NCBI GenBank assembly: GCA_947449835.1
Contig: CANFSZ010000013.1
Coordinates: 1 to 50,815, forward strand
From: Opitutia bacterium
GTDB taxonomy: Bacteria > Verrucomicrobiota > Verrucomicrobiia > Opitutales > Opitutaceae
Reading direction: 5' to 3'
Length of the DNA: 50,815 bases
The position numbers were made by a program, and so were the translations under genes. Below the pieces are notes generated by a model, which saw only the letters and a list, made by a program, of their open reading frames with translations, was not told where the DNA came from and did no database searches. How positions within the stretch are numbered: position 1 is the first letter of the stretch; each line of letters starts with the position of its first letter. This document shows, in pieces, positions 26,235 through 35,016 of the stretch.

Positions 26235-29054
26235 TCATATTGGGCCAAGCTCCGATTGCGGTTTGAGCCAACGCCGGATCGCCCACATCCCGCCGCCGAT
26301 CCACGTGAGCGCACTCACCGCCAAGGCGATCCAGAGCGTCGTCGTGCCCACGTAGCGCAACTCCAGGCGATGCAGCCCCGCGCCGGCCGCCGCCATGGCC
26401 AAGCCGCGATGCGAGCGACGTAATTTCACTGTTTTCCCATCAAGCGTCGCACGGTAGCCGGGGAGCCAGACGCGGGAGGTTTCGATCCAACCAGCGGCTG
26501 GTAGCGTAGCCGTCACTCGGTAAACCGGCATCAACTCGTCCACGCGGACCGCGGCCCGGGCGGGATCGTAGCGCGACACGATCACGTTGGCCAAAAGATC
26601 GTCTTTGCCTCCGACCGTGTTGCCCGCCTGCCGCGAATACGTGAGCCGATACGTCTCAGCGGTGTCGCCTGAATTACCGAGCACAACCACGCGGGAGTTC
26701 GGCGCTTCCGCGCCAAAGGCCAGCGCCAACCCAGCATCCGGCAAATGGTATTCGCGATACCCGTGAGTTGAACTCCAGATCAACCAACCCGCGTAGTTTA
26801 CTTTCGGTTGAAATTCAAAGCGCAACAGCAGCCGCTCCTGCGGACCGACGGTGATAGTCGGCGCCAGAATCGCCCAAACGGGATCACTCGCCAAGTCACG
26901 CGCCGTCATCCGCAAGCGCTGCGCTCCTGCGCTTTCCATGAGCCGAGCGGTTTCATCCGGCCCGATGACTACATTTTCCTGTACATCCAACACCCTCGCT
27001 TGCAACCAAGGATCGACTCGGCCGTACGTAAGATAAGCCGGAGGCTGCAATAGGTCGTAACAGAAACGCTCGAGCACGAAGTTCTCCGGACGAAAATGGT
27101 TTTCGGTGCGCGTCCGCGATGCCGTGACATTCCAACCGCGACGCATGAACGGCGCCGCCTGCAACAAACCCCACACGACCAGCGCCAACAAAAAACCACC
27201 CTCGATGCGGCGCCGCCAGCGGCCCACCGGCGCAGCCGTCGCCAACCACACCACTCCCCCCATCGCCAACAGCCCGGTAAAAATCGGCGTCAACCGCAGC
27301 ACAAGGGGCAAATTTACGATTCGGGCAAAAGCGTCCGGCGCAAAACCTACCAAAAATTCGCTCACCCACGGCACTCCAACCAAACCAAAAAATGGCACAC
27401 AGGCCGCCACGAAAAAAAGTTTCACCGCCAGCGACCCGCGCCCCACCAATGCCACCGCCAAACCCCCGAGCATCAACCACAACCCCGCACCCGGTTGATA
27501 CATCGCCAAGCTACCCAAATCAGCTGGTACCGGGCGCAGCCATTCGGCCTGATGCGCGACATTACTCCGCAAAATACCCAACGTTTCCAAGTTACGCGCC
27601 GGATGATTCGGCCCGAGCCAAGCCTGCGTGAAGCCCGCCGCGAGCACCAGCGCGCCAAACACGATCACACACGCCGTGCCTCCACTCACTGCACGACGAC
27701 GCCATCGCGAACCCAAAACCACCATCAACACGAGCCCACTAGTTAGCCCAAGCCAGCCCCACCACGGCGCCCGCCCCATTCCAGCAACCGCCGTTCCGAC
27801 CACCGCCAAACCCCACCACCACCAACTACGCTGTCGCACCACCGCATTCCCGAGTCCGGCCAACGCCAAGACCAGTCCGCCCATTTGCAGTAGATCCGCT
27901 TGCGCCGAACCCGACATGCGCGGCACCTCACTCATCGACACAAAATAATAAACCGACAATCCCGCGAACCACAGCGCTCCGATCAACGCCCCCCGCCATC
28001 GCGCCACGGTCGCGCGCCCCCACATCAATGAACCGCCCTGCAACAACACCGTCAGCAGCGTAGCCAACAACGCGATCGGCGGATGACACATCCACACCAG
28101 CGCTAATCCCAACGCCAGCCACCGATAACCGCGCCCATCCTCCGCAAGCAGACTGCGCGCATTGCCGTAAAGTACCGCCGGCATCGCCGCCATACCCATA
28201 AAAGTCATAATCGCCTCATCCCAGTATAGAATGCCGAGCCACGCCGAAGCCGTCGCGTAAAGCACTGCAAATCCCGCCGCCATCCAGCGCCGCGCCGGCA
28301 GCAACGCCGCAGCCGCCGCATAAAACCCCAAGGCCCCGACCAGCCCCGCGGTTAATATCGCCAGATGTTGCAGCGCGGGAGCATTGAGCGCGCGCCACGT
28401 GAGAAAATCCCAAGCCCCCGCCACGTGCATATACACGGGCGCCGAGCGAAACAGGTGCACCCCGCCATTCCACGCAAACTCACCTTGCCCGATAAAGACG
28501 GGAAACACTCCCGCCCGCAGCTGCGCCACGAAATCATGCAACATCGTAGCGTACCAACGCGCATCCGTGCCCCCGATCAGCCGGTCCGTAAAAAACGGCA
28601 GCAAAACCCCCAACGCCGCCGCGCCCACCAGCAGCACCCGCAATGGCTCCGCGATCGGTTCCGCCCCGCGCCGGCCGCGCCACTGCCAGAAGCTCCGCCA
28701 ACCCGAAACCACCACGCCCAAAGCCACTACCACATACAGCTCCTGCCCGACAGTGAGCGGATGAGACAACCGCCCGTTCAGCAGAGCTAAAACGCTCCAA
28801 GGCACCAACCATTCAACAGCGCTCCAACCCCAGCCCCAAGCGGGCCGACGCGTCTGACCCATCGCCGCGAGCAACCAAATTGCAAACCAACCAGCGAGCA
28901 GACCCACAACTTCCATCGCCGACAAACGCAGGTGCGCAAATTCGTGCAGGCCGAACCAAACCAGCGCCGCCACCACCAATTCACCCGCACGAGCCGCGCA
29001 GCCTATTTTCAGGTCATTACCGGGCTGAGTTTTCGTCGAAAACGTTACGCTCAT
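26235..29054 (-). CDS. YfhO/PTPS_related-like giant membrane protein, paralogue of the one at 9289
   Basis: 939 residues from the ATG at 29054 (MSVTFSTKTQ); an ATG at 29087 in the same frame is an alternative. Many hydrophobic segments run to about residue 650. The first outer loop has GGTDARWYATM (Asp164) and AGVFPVFIGQGEFAWNGG, shared with the 9289 protein. The C-terminus has LPGYRATLDGKTVKLRRSHRG followed by LHRLELRY, a beta domain typical of YfhO-like proteins, then a final helix and a basic tail. I infer a GT-C glycosyltransferase or glycan polymerase. It sits between two lectin-module paralogues in the minus-strand run, 70 bases before the GtrA fusion. Confidence 0.82.
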   Translation of the reverse strand: MSVTFSTKTQPGNDLKIGCAARAGELVVAALVWFGLHEFAHLRLSAMEVVGLLAGWFAIWLLAAMGQTRRPAWGWGWSAVEWLVPWSVLALLNGRLSHPLTVGQELYVVVALGVVVSGWRSFWQWRGRRGAEPIAEPLRVLLVGAAALGVLLPFFTDRLIGGTDARWYATMLHDFVAQLRAGVFPVFIGQGEFAWNGGVHLFRSAPVYMHVAGAWDFLTWRALNAPALQHLAILTAGLVGALGFYAAAAALLPARRWMAAGFAVLYATASAWLGILYWDEAIMTFMGMAAMPAVLYGNARSLLAEDGRGYRWLALGLALVWMCHPPIALLATLLTVLLQGGSLMWGRATVARWRGALIGALWFAGLSVYYFVSMSEVPRMSGSAQADLLQMGGLVLALAGLGNAVVRQRSWWWWGLAVVGTAVAGMGRAPWWGWLGLTSGLVLMVVLGSRWRRRAVSGGTACVIVFGALVLAAGFTQAWLGPNHPARNLETLGILRSNVAHQAEWLRPVPADLGSLAMYQPGAGLWLMLGGLAVALVGRGSLAVKLFFVAACVPFFGLVGVPWVSEFLVGFAPDAFARIVNLPLVLRLTPIFTGLLAMGGVVWLATAAPVGRWRRRIEGGFLLALVVWGLLQAAPFMRRGWNVTASRTRTENHFRPENFVLERFCYDLLQPPAYLTYGRVDPWLQARVLDVQENVVIGPDETARLMESAGAQRLRMTARDLASDPVWAILAPTITVGPQERLLLRFEFQPKVNYAGWLIWSSTHGYREYHLPDAGLALAFGAEAPNSRVVVLGNSGDTAETYRLTYSRQAGNTVGGKDDLLANVIVSRYDPARAAVRVDELMPVYRVTATLPAAGWIETSRVWLPGYRATLDGKTVKLRRSHRGLAMAAAGAGLHRLELRYVGTTTLWIALAVSALTWIGGGMWAIRRWLKPQSELGPI

Positions 29055-29167
29055 AAAATAGCGAGCGGCACCAAATTTATCGACCAAACCACCGGAGAGT
29101 TTGAATACATGACTCTCCGAAATGCCTAAGCGTCAGCCCATGCCAAGCGCCGAAAACACCCCTCTGC

Positions 29168-31582
29168 TCAACGCGTCCCAGATACAGATTCCCTCTTCTG
29201 GCCGAGCACCACCCCGCTAAAGACCGGAGTCGCGGTCGAAGCCCCGATCAAATTAGCCCCGATCACCACTGTGTCGGGCATACACGCATGAAAACGCGCG
29301 ACCCGATCCGCCACCACGCGACCGTTTAGCCTTAAAATGACCCGATCACCCACCTCGCCGGAACCCAGAGGATACAGCGCACCGTAGTCCACACCGATGT
29401 GCTGCACCGCCGACGCATCCACTTTTAGCGGCTCTGTCTCAAAGCCACCCACGCCCCAATGGTCGTAGCCCAAAACCACCGAGTTCGCATCCACGTATTT
29501 AACATAGACCAAATCACCCTTTCCAGTCTCGCCCGACGACACCAACGGCTCGCTCCGCACTCCGGTAAATGCCGGCAATTGAACCATGATTGAAAGCGGG
29601 CCGAATTCATCCGCCCGGATCACTGGCGCCGCCTCCGGCAGCACCCGCCAATTTTTAATCACGCCCGAAAACGGTGCCCGGAACGCCACCCGCTCACCCG
29701 CGTGCCCGATATCGGGCCGGCGCGCCACCGGGTCGTAGAGCTCCGCATTGTGATAGAACGCCACCTGGCCATTAACCGTCACCCGAATCGTCCGATGCCG
29801 CAGCCGCGCCTGCGCCACCGGCATGTTATCAAAATAAGGATGGTCCACCGGCGGGTATAACGACCCCAAATCAATCACCAAGGTCTGGATTTCACCGGGC
29901 ACGATTTTCACCGGTTCACCGGTAGCCCCGCCATAACTGGTGTGTTCGTAACCAAACCGCACCGTGTCTTCCGCCAAATAATGCACGTAAAAGTAATCCG
30001 AGCGAAAGGTCCGACCCGTCACCACCAACGGCTCGATCCGCCCCGCCGCTCCGCGCGGAAACACGACCCGCATCTCCACCGGCCCGTAATTCATACCTGT
30101 CCAACGATCATACGCCGCCGATAACTCGTTAGCCACCCGCGCGACCCGAGCATAAACTTTGGGATGCTCGGCTCGGAACAAACCGTTGTGCTGCATGCTC
30201 ACCAACCCGTTAAAAAGCACCGAATAGAACAGCAACCCCAGCGCGACTCCCCCCAAAACCAACCCACGCACGCCTCGCCCCCAAGCCTGCCCCGCCAACG
30301 CCAGCCAACCACAACCCGCGAGCAACCCGATCACCGGCAGAAAATCCACCATGTAGCGGTTAGTGATACCACCAAACGCCAACACCGTCGCCATCGTTGC
30401 CCCAGCCAACACGACCGCCGCCGCGACCCAAACCGCCAATCGCCGATCACCCGCTTTTTTAAAAATCGCGCGCCCGATCACCCCCAGCAGCCCCAGCGCC
30501 AAGACCACGTAAGGGATATTTGGCAAAATACCATAGGGATTCTCCACGCCCAGCTGTCCCGCCGGCGCCGGTGGCGGCGAGATCACCGTCACAAACGGAA
30601 AAAACGGACTCCAGCCCGCTGGCTCCAGCCAATATAACCTCAACCCGTACCAAAGATAACTCGCGCTGAAAAACAGCGGCTTCGTACCATCAGCCGACAT
30701 CTGGTAATTTTGGCCAAATTGAAACGGGCTATCGAAACGCGCCCAATTATATACCGCCAAACCGACGCCGACCAAAGCCGCCGGCCCCACCGCCGCCAAC
30801 AGCGCCCGCCGCCACGCCCGCCCACGCCAAGCCCCCGCCTTTGCCCCAAAAAACAGCGGCACCAACAACGCCGCACATCCCAACAAATAAACTGGCCGGC
30901 CGCCCACCGCCGCCCCCAAAGCGAGACTTCCGCAGGCCAACCAAAAACTCCGCGCCGATGAATGGATCGCGCGGAAAATCGCCGCCAAACCCAGCACCGC
31001 GCATGCATGCGCTCCCGTGATCGGCACCTCCCAAATACTCGCGCGCCGCAACAGCGCCGGCATCATATTCACCAACCCCAAGCCCGCCAAAGCCCCGACG
31101 AAAACCCACCGCGGAGCCGTAGCGAAATACCGCGCACGCACCGCCATGAGCATCACGCTCAGCCCGAGCAACCCCACGCCCGCAAACCACACCGAAGCCG
31201 CCGCTTCACTGATAAATTGACCCGTCAAGACCCGGAACGGCAGAAACAGCACCAAGGTCGGCGTCACCCCAAAATACAGGTAATACTTCCCTTTGTAATA
31301 ACTCGCATCATGCAAACCATGGCCGGCCCGCTGCGTTATATCATAGGGGTTTTGTAACGTCGCCAAAAACGGATCCGCCGGCGTATCCAGCGCCAACTGG
31401 CCTTTGAGCAAACCGCGTGTAAGCAGATTATAATATCCCAGTTTTTCAGTGCTCTGCTTTTCCAACCTCGGCTCAGGCCAGACGGTCCAAGCATAAAACC
31501 AAAGCGTCAGTGCGAGCACCAGCACCACCAACGTTGCCTCCATCCAAGGCTGCGCGCTCTTCCTTTTCAATTCAGCCCCCAT
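29168..31582 (-). CDS. GT-C-like membrane protein with two lectin-like modules, paralogue 4
   Basis: 804 residues from the ATG at 31582 (MGAELKRKSAQ). The frame stays open upstream, but that part is Cys/Trp/Arg-rich, has no membrane helix, and would run into the start of the divergent gene. The signature is HDASYYKGKYYLYFG (Asp92), then PFRVLTG, RFDSPFQFGQNYQ and NRYMVDFLPVIGLL. Only two modules follow, near 517 (LVVTGRTFRSDYFYV, GYEHTSYGG) and 679 (LVSSGETGKGDLVYV, GYDHWGVGG). It is the first and shortest gene of the four-gene minus-strand run (gap of 113 bases to the next). It probably uses polyprenyl-phosphate sugars (inference). Confidence 0.85.
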   Translation of the reverse strand: MGAELKRKSAQPWMEATLVVLVLALTLWFYAWTVWPEPRLEKQSTEKLGYYNLLTRGLLKGQLALDTPADPFLATLQNPYDITQRAGHGLHDASYYKGKYYLYFGVTPTLVLFLPFRVLTGQFISEAAASVWFAGVGLLGLSVMLMAVRARYFATAPRWVFVGALAGLGLVNMMPALLRRASIWEVPITGAHACAVLGLAAIFRAIHSSARSFWLACGSLALGAAVGGRPVYLLGCAALLVPLFFGAKAGAWRGRAWRRALLAAVGPAALVGVGLAVYNWARFDSPFQFGQNYQMSADGTKPLFFSASYLWYGLRLYWLEPAGWSPFFPFVTVISPPPAPAGQLGVENPYGILPNIPYVVLALGLLGVIGRAIFKKAGDRRLAVWVAAAVVLAGATMATVLAFGGITNRYMVDFLPVIGLLAGCGWLALAGQAWGRGVRGLVLGGVALGLLFYSVLFNGLVSMQHNGLFRAEHPKVYARVARVANELSAAYDRWTGMNYGPVEMRVVFPRGAAGRIEPLVVTGRTFRSDYFYVHYLAEDTVRFGYEHTSYGGATGEPVKIVPGEIQTLVIDLGSLYPPVDHPYFDNMPVAQARLRHRTIRVTVNGQVAFYHNAELYDPVARRPDIGHAGERVAFRAPFSGVIKNWRVLPEAAPVIRADEFGPLSIMVQLPAFTGVRSEPLVSSGETGKGDLVYVKYVDANSVVLGYDHWGVGGFETEPLKVDASAVQHIGVDYGALYPLGSGEVGDRVILRLNGRVVADRVARFHACMPDTVVIGANLIGASTATPVFSGVVLGQKRESVSGTR
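29180..30040 (-). repeat. Two lectin-like module repeats in paralogue 4
   Basis: Protein repeats starting near nucleotides 30030 and 29545 (minus strand), with matching TG-RTFRSD / SG-ETGKGD cores and GY(E/D)H segments. Confidence 0.55.
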
Positions 31583-31722
31583 GATTTTAGAAACTGCAAA
31601 ATTGTGCCACAAAACCAACGAGGCCCAACGCCCGCACCTCTGACAAGTCTCAAACCCTGCAAAACCTCCACAGCGCTCAGACTCGACATCTTCCCGCCAT
31701 CTACCCCAACTAAGCGCCGTCA
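31583..31722. promoter_or_regulatory. Divergent intergenic region between the minus-strand GT-C run and the heptose operon
   Basis: 140 bases between starts at 31582 (minus) and 31723 (plus). It should hold promoters for both operons. On the minus strand it contains TGGCAC and TTGCA separated by four bases (31595-31609), one base short of sigma-54 spacing. No ribosome-binding motif precedes either start. Confidence 0.35.
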
Positions 31723-32763
31723 ATGTCCACGCCACACGCCTCCCCAACTCGTACCACCGGCTTTGCCATCATCGGCTGCGGCCTCATCGGTCGTAAACGC
31801 GCCGAGGCGCTCCGCAAAATCCCCGGCGTCACGCTCCGCACCACGTGCGATCTCGACGCGGCCCGTGCCGCCAGTCTCGCGCAACTTGTCCCCGGTTGCA
31901 CCTCGTCCACCGATTACGCGGCCGTCCTCGCCGATCCGGCCATCGACGCCGTCATCGTAGCCACGCTCAACGCCGCCCTGGCGCCCATTTCGCTCGCCGC
32001 CGTCAAAGCTGGCAAACACGTGCTCGTGGAAAAACCCGGCGCGCTCAACGCCGCCCAACTCCGCACCATCCAAGCAGCCGCCGCCAAAACCGGCGCTCGC
32101 GTCCGCATCGGCTACAACCACCGTTTTCACCCCGCCATCCAAAAGGCGCGCGCGCTTCTCGAAGCCGGCGCCCTCGGGCCGCTGATGTTTCTCCGCGCCC
32201 GTTACGGCCACGGCGGCCGCAAGGGCTACGACCGCGAATGGCGCGCCGATCCCGCGCTCTCCGGCGGCGGCGAGCTCATCGACCAAGGCGTGCACTTGAT
32301 CGATCTCGCAGGTTGGTTTCTCGGCGATTTCTCGACGGTCGAGGGCCACGCCGCCACGTCGTTTTGGGACATGAAAGTCGACGACAACGCCTTCCTCAGC
32401 CTGCGCACGTCGACTGGTCAAACCGCTTGGCTTCACGCCAGTTGTTCCGAGTGGAAAAACCTTTTCTCCCTCGAGATCTACGGCCGCGACGCCAAGCTCG
32501 CCATCGACGGTCTCGGCGGCAGCTACGGGCCCGAACGTCTCGCGCATTACAAAATGCTGCCCGAGATGGGACCGCCCGAGACGACGATTTTTGAATACGT
32601 CCGCGGCGACGATTCTTGGGGCGATGAAACGCGCGCCTTCCTCGAAGACATCCGCCTCGCGCGCGAACCCGCTCCGGGCTTACGCGAAGGCATCCGCACG
32701 CTCGAGATCGTCGAAGCCATTTACGCGAAGAGCGGATTTCCCGTTTCCGTAGCGGGTTTCTAA
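31723..32763 (+). CDS. Gfo/Idh/MocA family NAD(P)-dependent sugar oxidoreductase
   Basis: 346 residues. An N-terminal Rossmann motif FAIIGCGLIGRKRA (14-27), then AGKHVLVEKPGALN with the family lysine at 104, GYNHRFHPA, and GGGELIDQGVHLIDL with the catalytic-region Asp187 and His191. Members oxidise or reduce sugars and sugar nucleotides, often at C3. It heads the plus-strand heptose run, 42 bases before the heptose kinase gene, so it may act on the heptose, on GDP-heptose or on another glycan precursor (inference). The substrate is not determinable from sequence. Confidence 0.9.
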   Translation: MSTPHASPTRTTGFAIIGCGLIGRKRAEALRKIPGVTLRTTCDLDAARAASLAQLVPGCTSSTDYAAVLADPAIDAVIVATLNAALAPISLAAVKAGKHVLVEKPGALNAAQLRTIQAAAAKTGARVRIGYNHRFHPAIQKARALLEAGALGPLMFLRARYGHGGRKGYDREWRADPALSGGGELIDQGVHLIDLAGWFLGDFSTVEGHAATSFWDMKVDDNAFLSLRTSTGQTAWLHASCSEWKNLFSLEIYGRDAKLAIDGLGGSYGPERLAHYKMLPEMGPPETTIFEYVRGDDSWGDETRAFLEDIRLAREPAPGLREGIRTLEIVEAIYAKSGFPVSVAGF

Positions 32764-32805
32764 TCCCCGATTGTCTTCCGTCCCAACTCTTACTCACATC
32801 CCTTC

Positions 32806-33789
32806 ATGATTATCACTCGTTCACCCCTGCGCGTCTCCCTCGGCGGCGGCGGCACCGACCTGCCATCGTATTACCGTGAGTTCGGCGGCTTCCTCGTCGC
32901 CGCGGCCATCGACAAATACGTCTACCTCACGCAGCACCGCACGTTTCAGCCGGGCATCATAGTCAAATATTCCAAACTCGAACGCGCCGATCACGTCGAC
33001 CAGATCGAGCATCCGATCGTCCGCGAAGCGATGAAACTCACCGGCGTCACCGATCCGCACATCGAGCTCACGTCGATGGCCGACATACCCGGCGGCACCG
33101 GTCTCGGCTCCTCCGGCAGCTTCACGACTGCGCTCCTCAAAGCGCTCCACACGTCTAAAAAGAGCCTCATCTCCCCCGCCGAACTCGCCGAACAAGCCTG
33201 CGACATCGAGCTCAACAAACTCGGCGAACCCATCGGCAAACAAGACCAATACATCGCCGCCGTCGGAGGCATTACCGCCTTCACATTTCACAAAGACGGC
33301 CGCGTCGAATACCGCCCCGCGCGCATCTCCGAAGAGACGCTCTTTAATCTCGAGGACAACCTCCTCCTGTTTTTCACCGGCTACTCGCGCAGCGCCTCCG
33401 CGATCCTCAAAGATCAAAACGAGAAGTCCAAGAGCAACGACCAGACGATGCTCGACAACATGCATTTCACCAAAGAGCTCGGCTACAAATCCCTCGAATG
33501 CCTCGAAACCGGCAACCTCGACGAATTTGCCCGCCTCATGGACGTGCATTGGCAGCGCAAAAAAATCCGCAGCGCCGGCATGAGCAACGCCGTCATCAAC
33601 GACTGGTATGATCACGCCATGACCAACGGCGCCCTTGGCGGCAAACTCATCGGCGCCGGCGGCGGTGGCTTCTTGATGTTCTACGCTGGCGACAAGAAAA
33701 AGCTCCGCCACGCCATGCGCGAAAAGGGCCTGCAAGAAGTCCGTTTCCGCTTCGACTTCGAAGGCACCAAAGTCGTCGCGCAGAACTAA
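32806..33789 (+). CDS. hddA: D-glycero-alpha-D-manno-heptose 7-phosphate kinase (GHMP kinase)
   Basis: 327 residues. It starts MIITRSPLRVSLGGGGTDLPSYY, the N-terminus typical of HddA and fucose-kinase-like GHMP enzymes. The ATP loop is PGGTGLGSSGSFTTALL, and LIGAGGGGFLMFY is the C-terminal GHMP motif. HddA phosphorylates D-glycero-D-manno-heptose 7-phosphate at C1, giving the alpha-1,7-bisphosphate of the GDP-heptose pathway. The presence of hddC-, gmhA- and gmhB-like genes downstream supports this reading strongly. It lies 24 bases before the second MBOAT gene. Confidence 0.9.
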   Translation: MIITRSPLRVSLGGGGTDLPSYYREFGGFLVAAAIDKYVYLTQHRTFQPGIIVKYSKLERADHVDQIEHPIVREAMKLTGVTDPHIELTSMADIPGGTGLGSSGSFTTALLKALHTSKKSLISPAELAEQACDIELNKLGEPIGKQDQYIAAVGGITAFTFHKDGRVEYRPARISEETLFNLEDNLLLFFTGYSRSASAILKDQNEKSKSNDQTMLDNMHFTKELGYKSLECLETGNLDEFARLMDVHWQRKKIRSAGMSNAVINDWYDHAMTNGALGGKLIGAGGGGFLMFYAGDKKKLRHAMREKGLQEVRFRFDFEGTKVVAQN

Positions 33790-33813
33790 CGCCGCCCTGG
33801 GCGCGACTGCGGG

Positions 33814-35013
33814 ATGATTTTCAACACCTACGCCTTCGCGCTCTTCGCCGCCGTTTTTTTCCCGGGCTACTGGTTGATCCGGTCGCCCTGTTTGCGCTCG
33901 TGGTGGCTGCTGGGTGGTTGCGCGGTATTTCATGGCCACTTCGCCGGTCCCGCCGGCGTGCTCCCGATCGCCGCGCTGGCGCTGCTCACCTACGTCTGCG
34001 CGCTGAGTCGCCTCCGCGCGCTCTGCTACGCCGCCATCGCCGCGTGCATCGCCGCACTCGTTTTTTACAAATACACGCACTTTCTGAGTCGCGAACTTCT
34101 CGCCACCCTCGCGCCGGGTCTCAGCGCCCAAGCCACGACGCTTTCCGCCTCGTGGCTACCGGACGCGCCGCCACTCGCTCTCAGTTTTTTCACGTTTGAA
34201 TTTGTGCATTACCTCGTCGACGTCGCCGGTGGCGGTGCGCCGATCCGCAGCCCGAAAACTTTCGCGCTTTTCGCAATTTATTTTCCCTCGCTCGTCGCGG
34301 GCCCGATTAAGCGTTACCAAGATTTCACTGCCGCCCTGCCGCGCTCACTCGCAGGAGTAGAACTCACCGAAGTCGCCGCCGGAGCCCAACGCGTCGCGCT
34401 CGGCTTTTTCAAAAAAATCCTCCTCGCCGACAACCTCACGGTCGCACTCGCCTTCTACGAGAAAGATTTTTCCAATCTCTCCGCGCCCGAAGCCTGGCTA
34501 TTTCTCGCGGCGCTCTCGGCCCGCATTTTACTCGATTTCAGCGGCTACACCGACATCGCCCTCGGTCTTTCCCAAATGCTCGGGCTCCGTCTGCCTGAAA
34601 ACTTCAATTACCCCTACGCGGCCACCGGCCTGCGTGATTTCTGGGCGCGCTGGCACATTTCGCTGAGCTCCTGGATTCGTGACTACGTTTACATTCCGCT
34701 CGGCGGCAACCGCCACGGCCCGCTTCGGCGCAGCAGTAATTTAATCATCGCCTTCGCGCTTTGCGGACTCTGGCACGGCGGCGCCGGGCATTTCATGGTT
34801 TGGGGGTTGTGGCACGGTTTGGGCCTGGTGGTGCAGGCGACTTATCGCAAGGGCCTGAGCTCGCTCGGCGCGAGACTTGGCGACGTCTTGGATCGTTTCG
34901 CCGTTTTGAGTTGGTTGCTGACGTTGGTCTTCGTCGCCTTCGGTTGGTTGCTGTTTTTCTACCCCGCGGCGCAAGCGTGGGCGATGGCGATAAAACTCCT
35001 TTCGTTCCGCTGA
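33814..35013 (+). CDS. MBOAT family O-acyltransferase (AlgI/DltB-like), copy 2
   Basis: 399 residues, colinear with the MBOAT at 6575. Shared blocks include WxxxxGCAVFHGHFAGPAG, FEFVHYLVD, FPSLVAGPIKRYQDF, LPENFNYPYA, FWARWHISLSSWIRDY, LCGLWHGGAGHF with His321 and WGLWHG with His334. It carries an acyl group across the membrane from a cytoplasmic thioester (family knowledge). It sits inside the GDP-heptose genes, between kinase and guanylyltransferase, so the acceptor is probably a heptose-containing glycan (inference). The C-terminus ends in LLSFR with no tyrosine shuttle motif; that motif is on the microprotein at 36171. Three bases separate it from the SGNH-like gene. Confidence 0.93.
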   Translation: MIFNTYAFALFAAVFFPGYWLIRSPCLRSWWLLGGCAVFHGHFAGPAGVLPIAALALLTYVCALSRLRALCYAAIAACIAALVFYKYTHFLSRELLATLAPGLSAQATTLSASWLPDAPPLALSFFTFEFVHYLVDVAGGGAPIRSPKTFALFAIYFPSLVAGPIKRYQDFTAALPRSLAGVELTEVAAGAQRVALGFFKKILLADNLTVALAFYEKDFSNLSAPEAWLFLAALSARILLDFSGYTDIALGLSQMLGLRLPENFNYPYAATGLRDFWARWHISLSSWIRDYVYIPLGGNRHGPLRRSSNLIIAFALCGLWHGGAGHFMVWGLWHGLGLVVQATYRKGLSSLGARLGDVLDRFAVLSWLLTLVFVAFGWLLFFYPAAQAWAMAIKLLSFR

Positions 35014-35016
35014 GCC

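Noticed and set aside
31595-31609. TGGCAC-N4-TTGCA on the minus strand before the giant gene starting at 31582, resembling a sigma-54 promoter
   Set aside because: The spacer is one base short; sigma-54 promoters need strict 5-base spacing between these blocks.
31583-31747. N-terminal extension of the fourth giant paralogue
   Set aside because: It is Cys/Trp/Arg-rich without a helix and would overlap the start of the divergent oxidoreductase gene. The paralogues start near MGAELKRK.
32821-34131. 436-codon open frame on the minus strand opposite the heptose kinase and second MBOAT genes
   Set aside because: It is antisense to two genes with clear family motifs. Its Gly/Glu/Ala/Val-rich composition is the usual shadow of GC-rich third positions.
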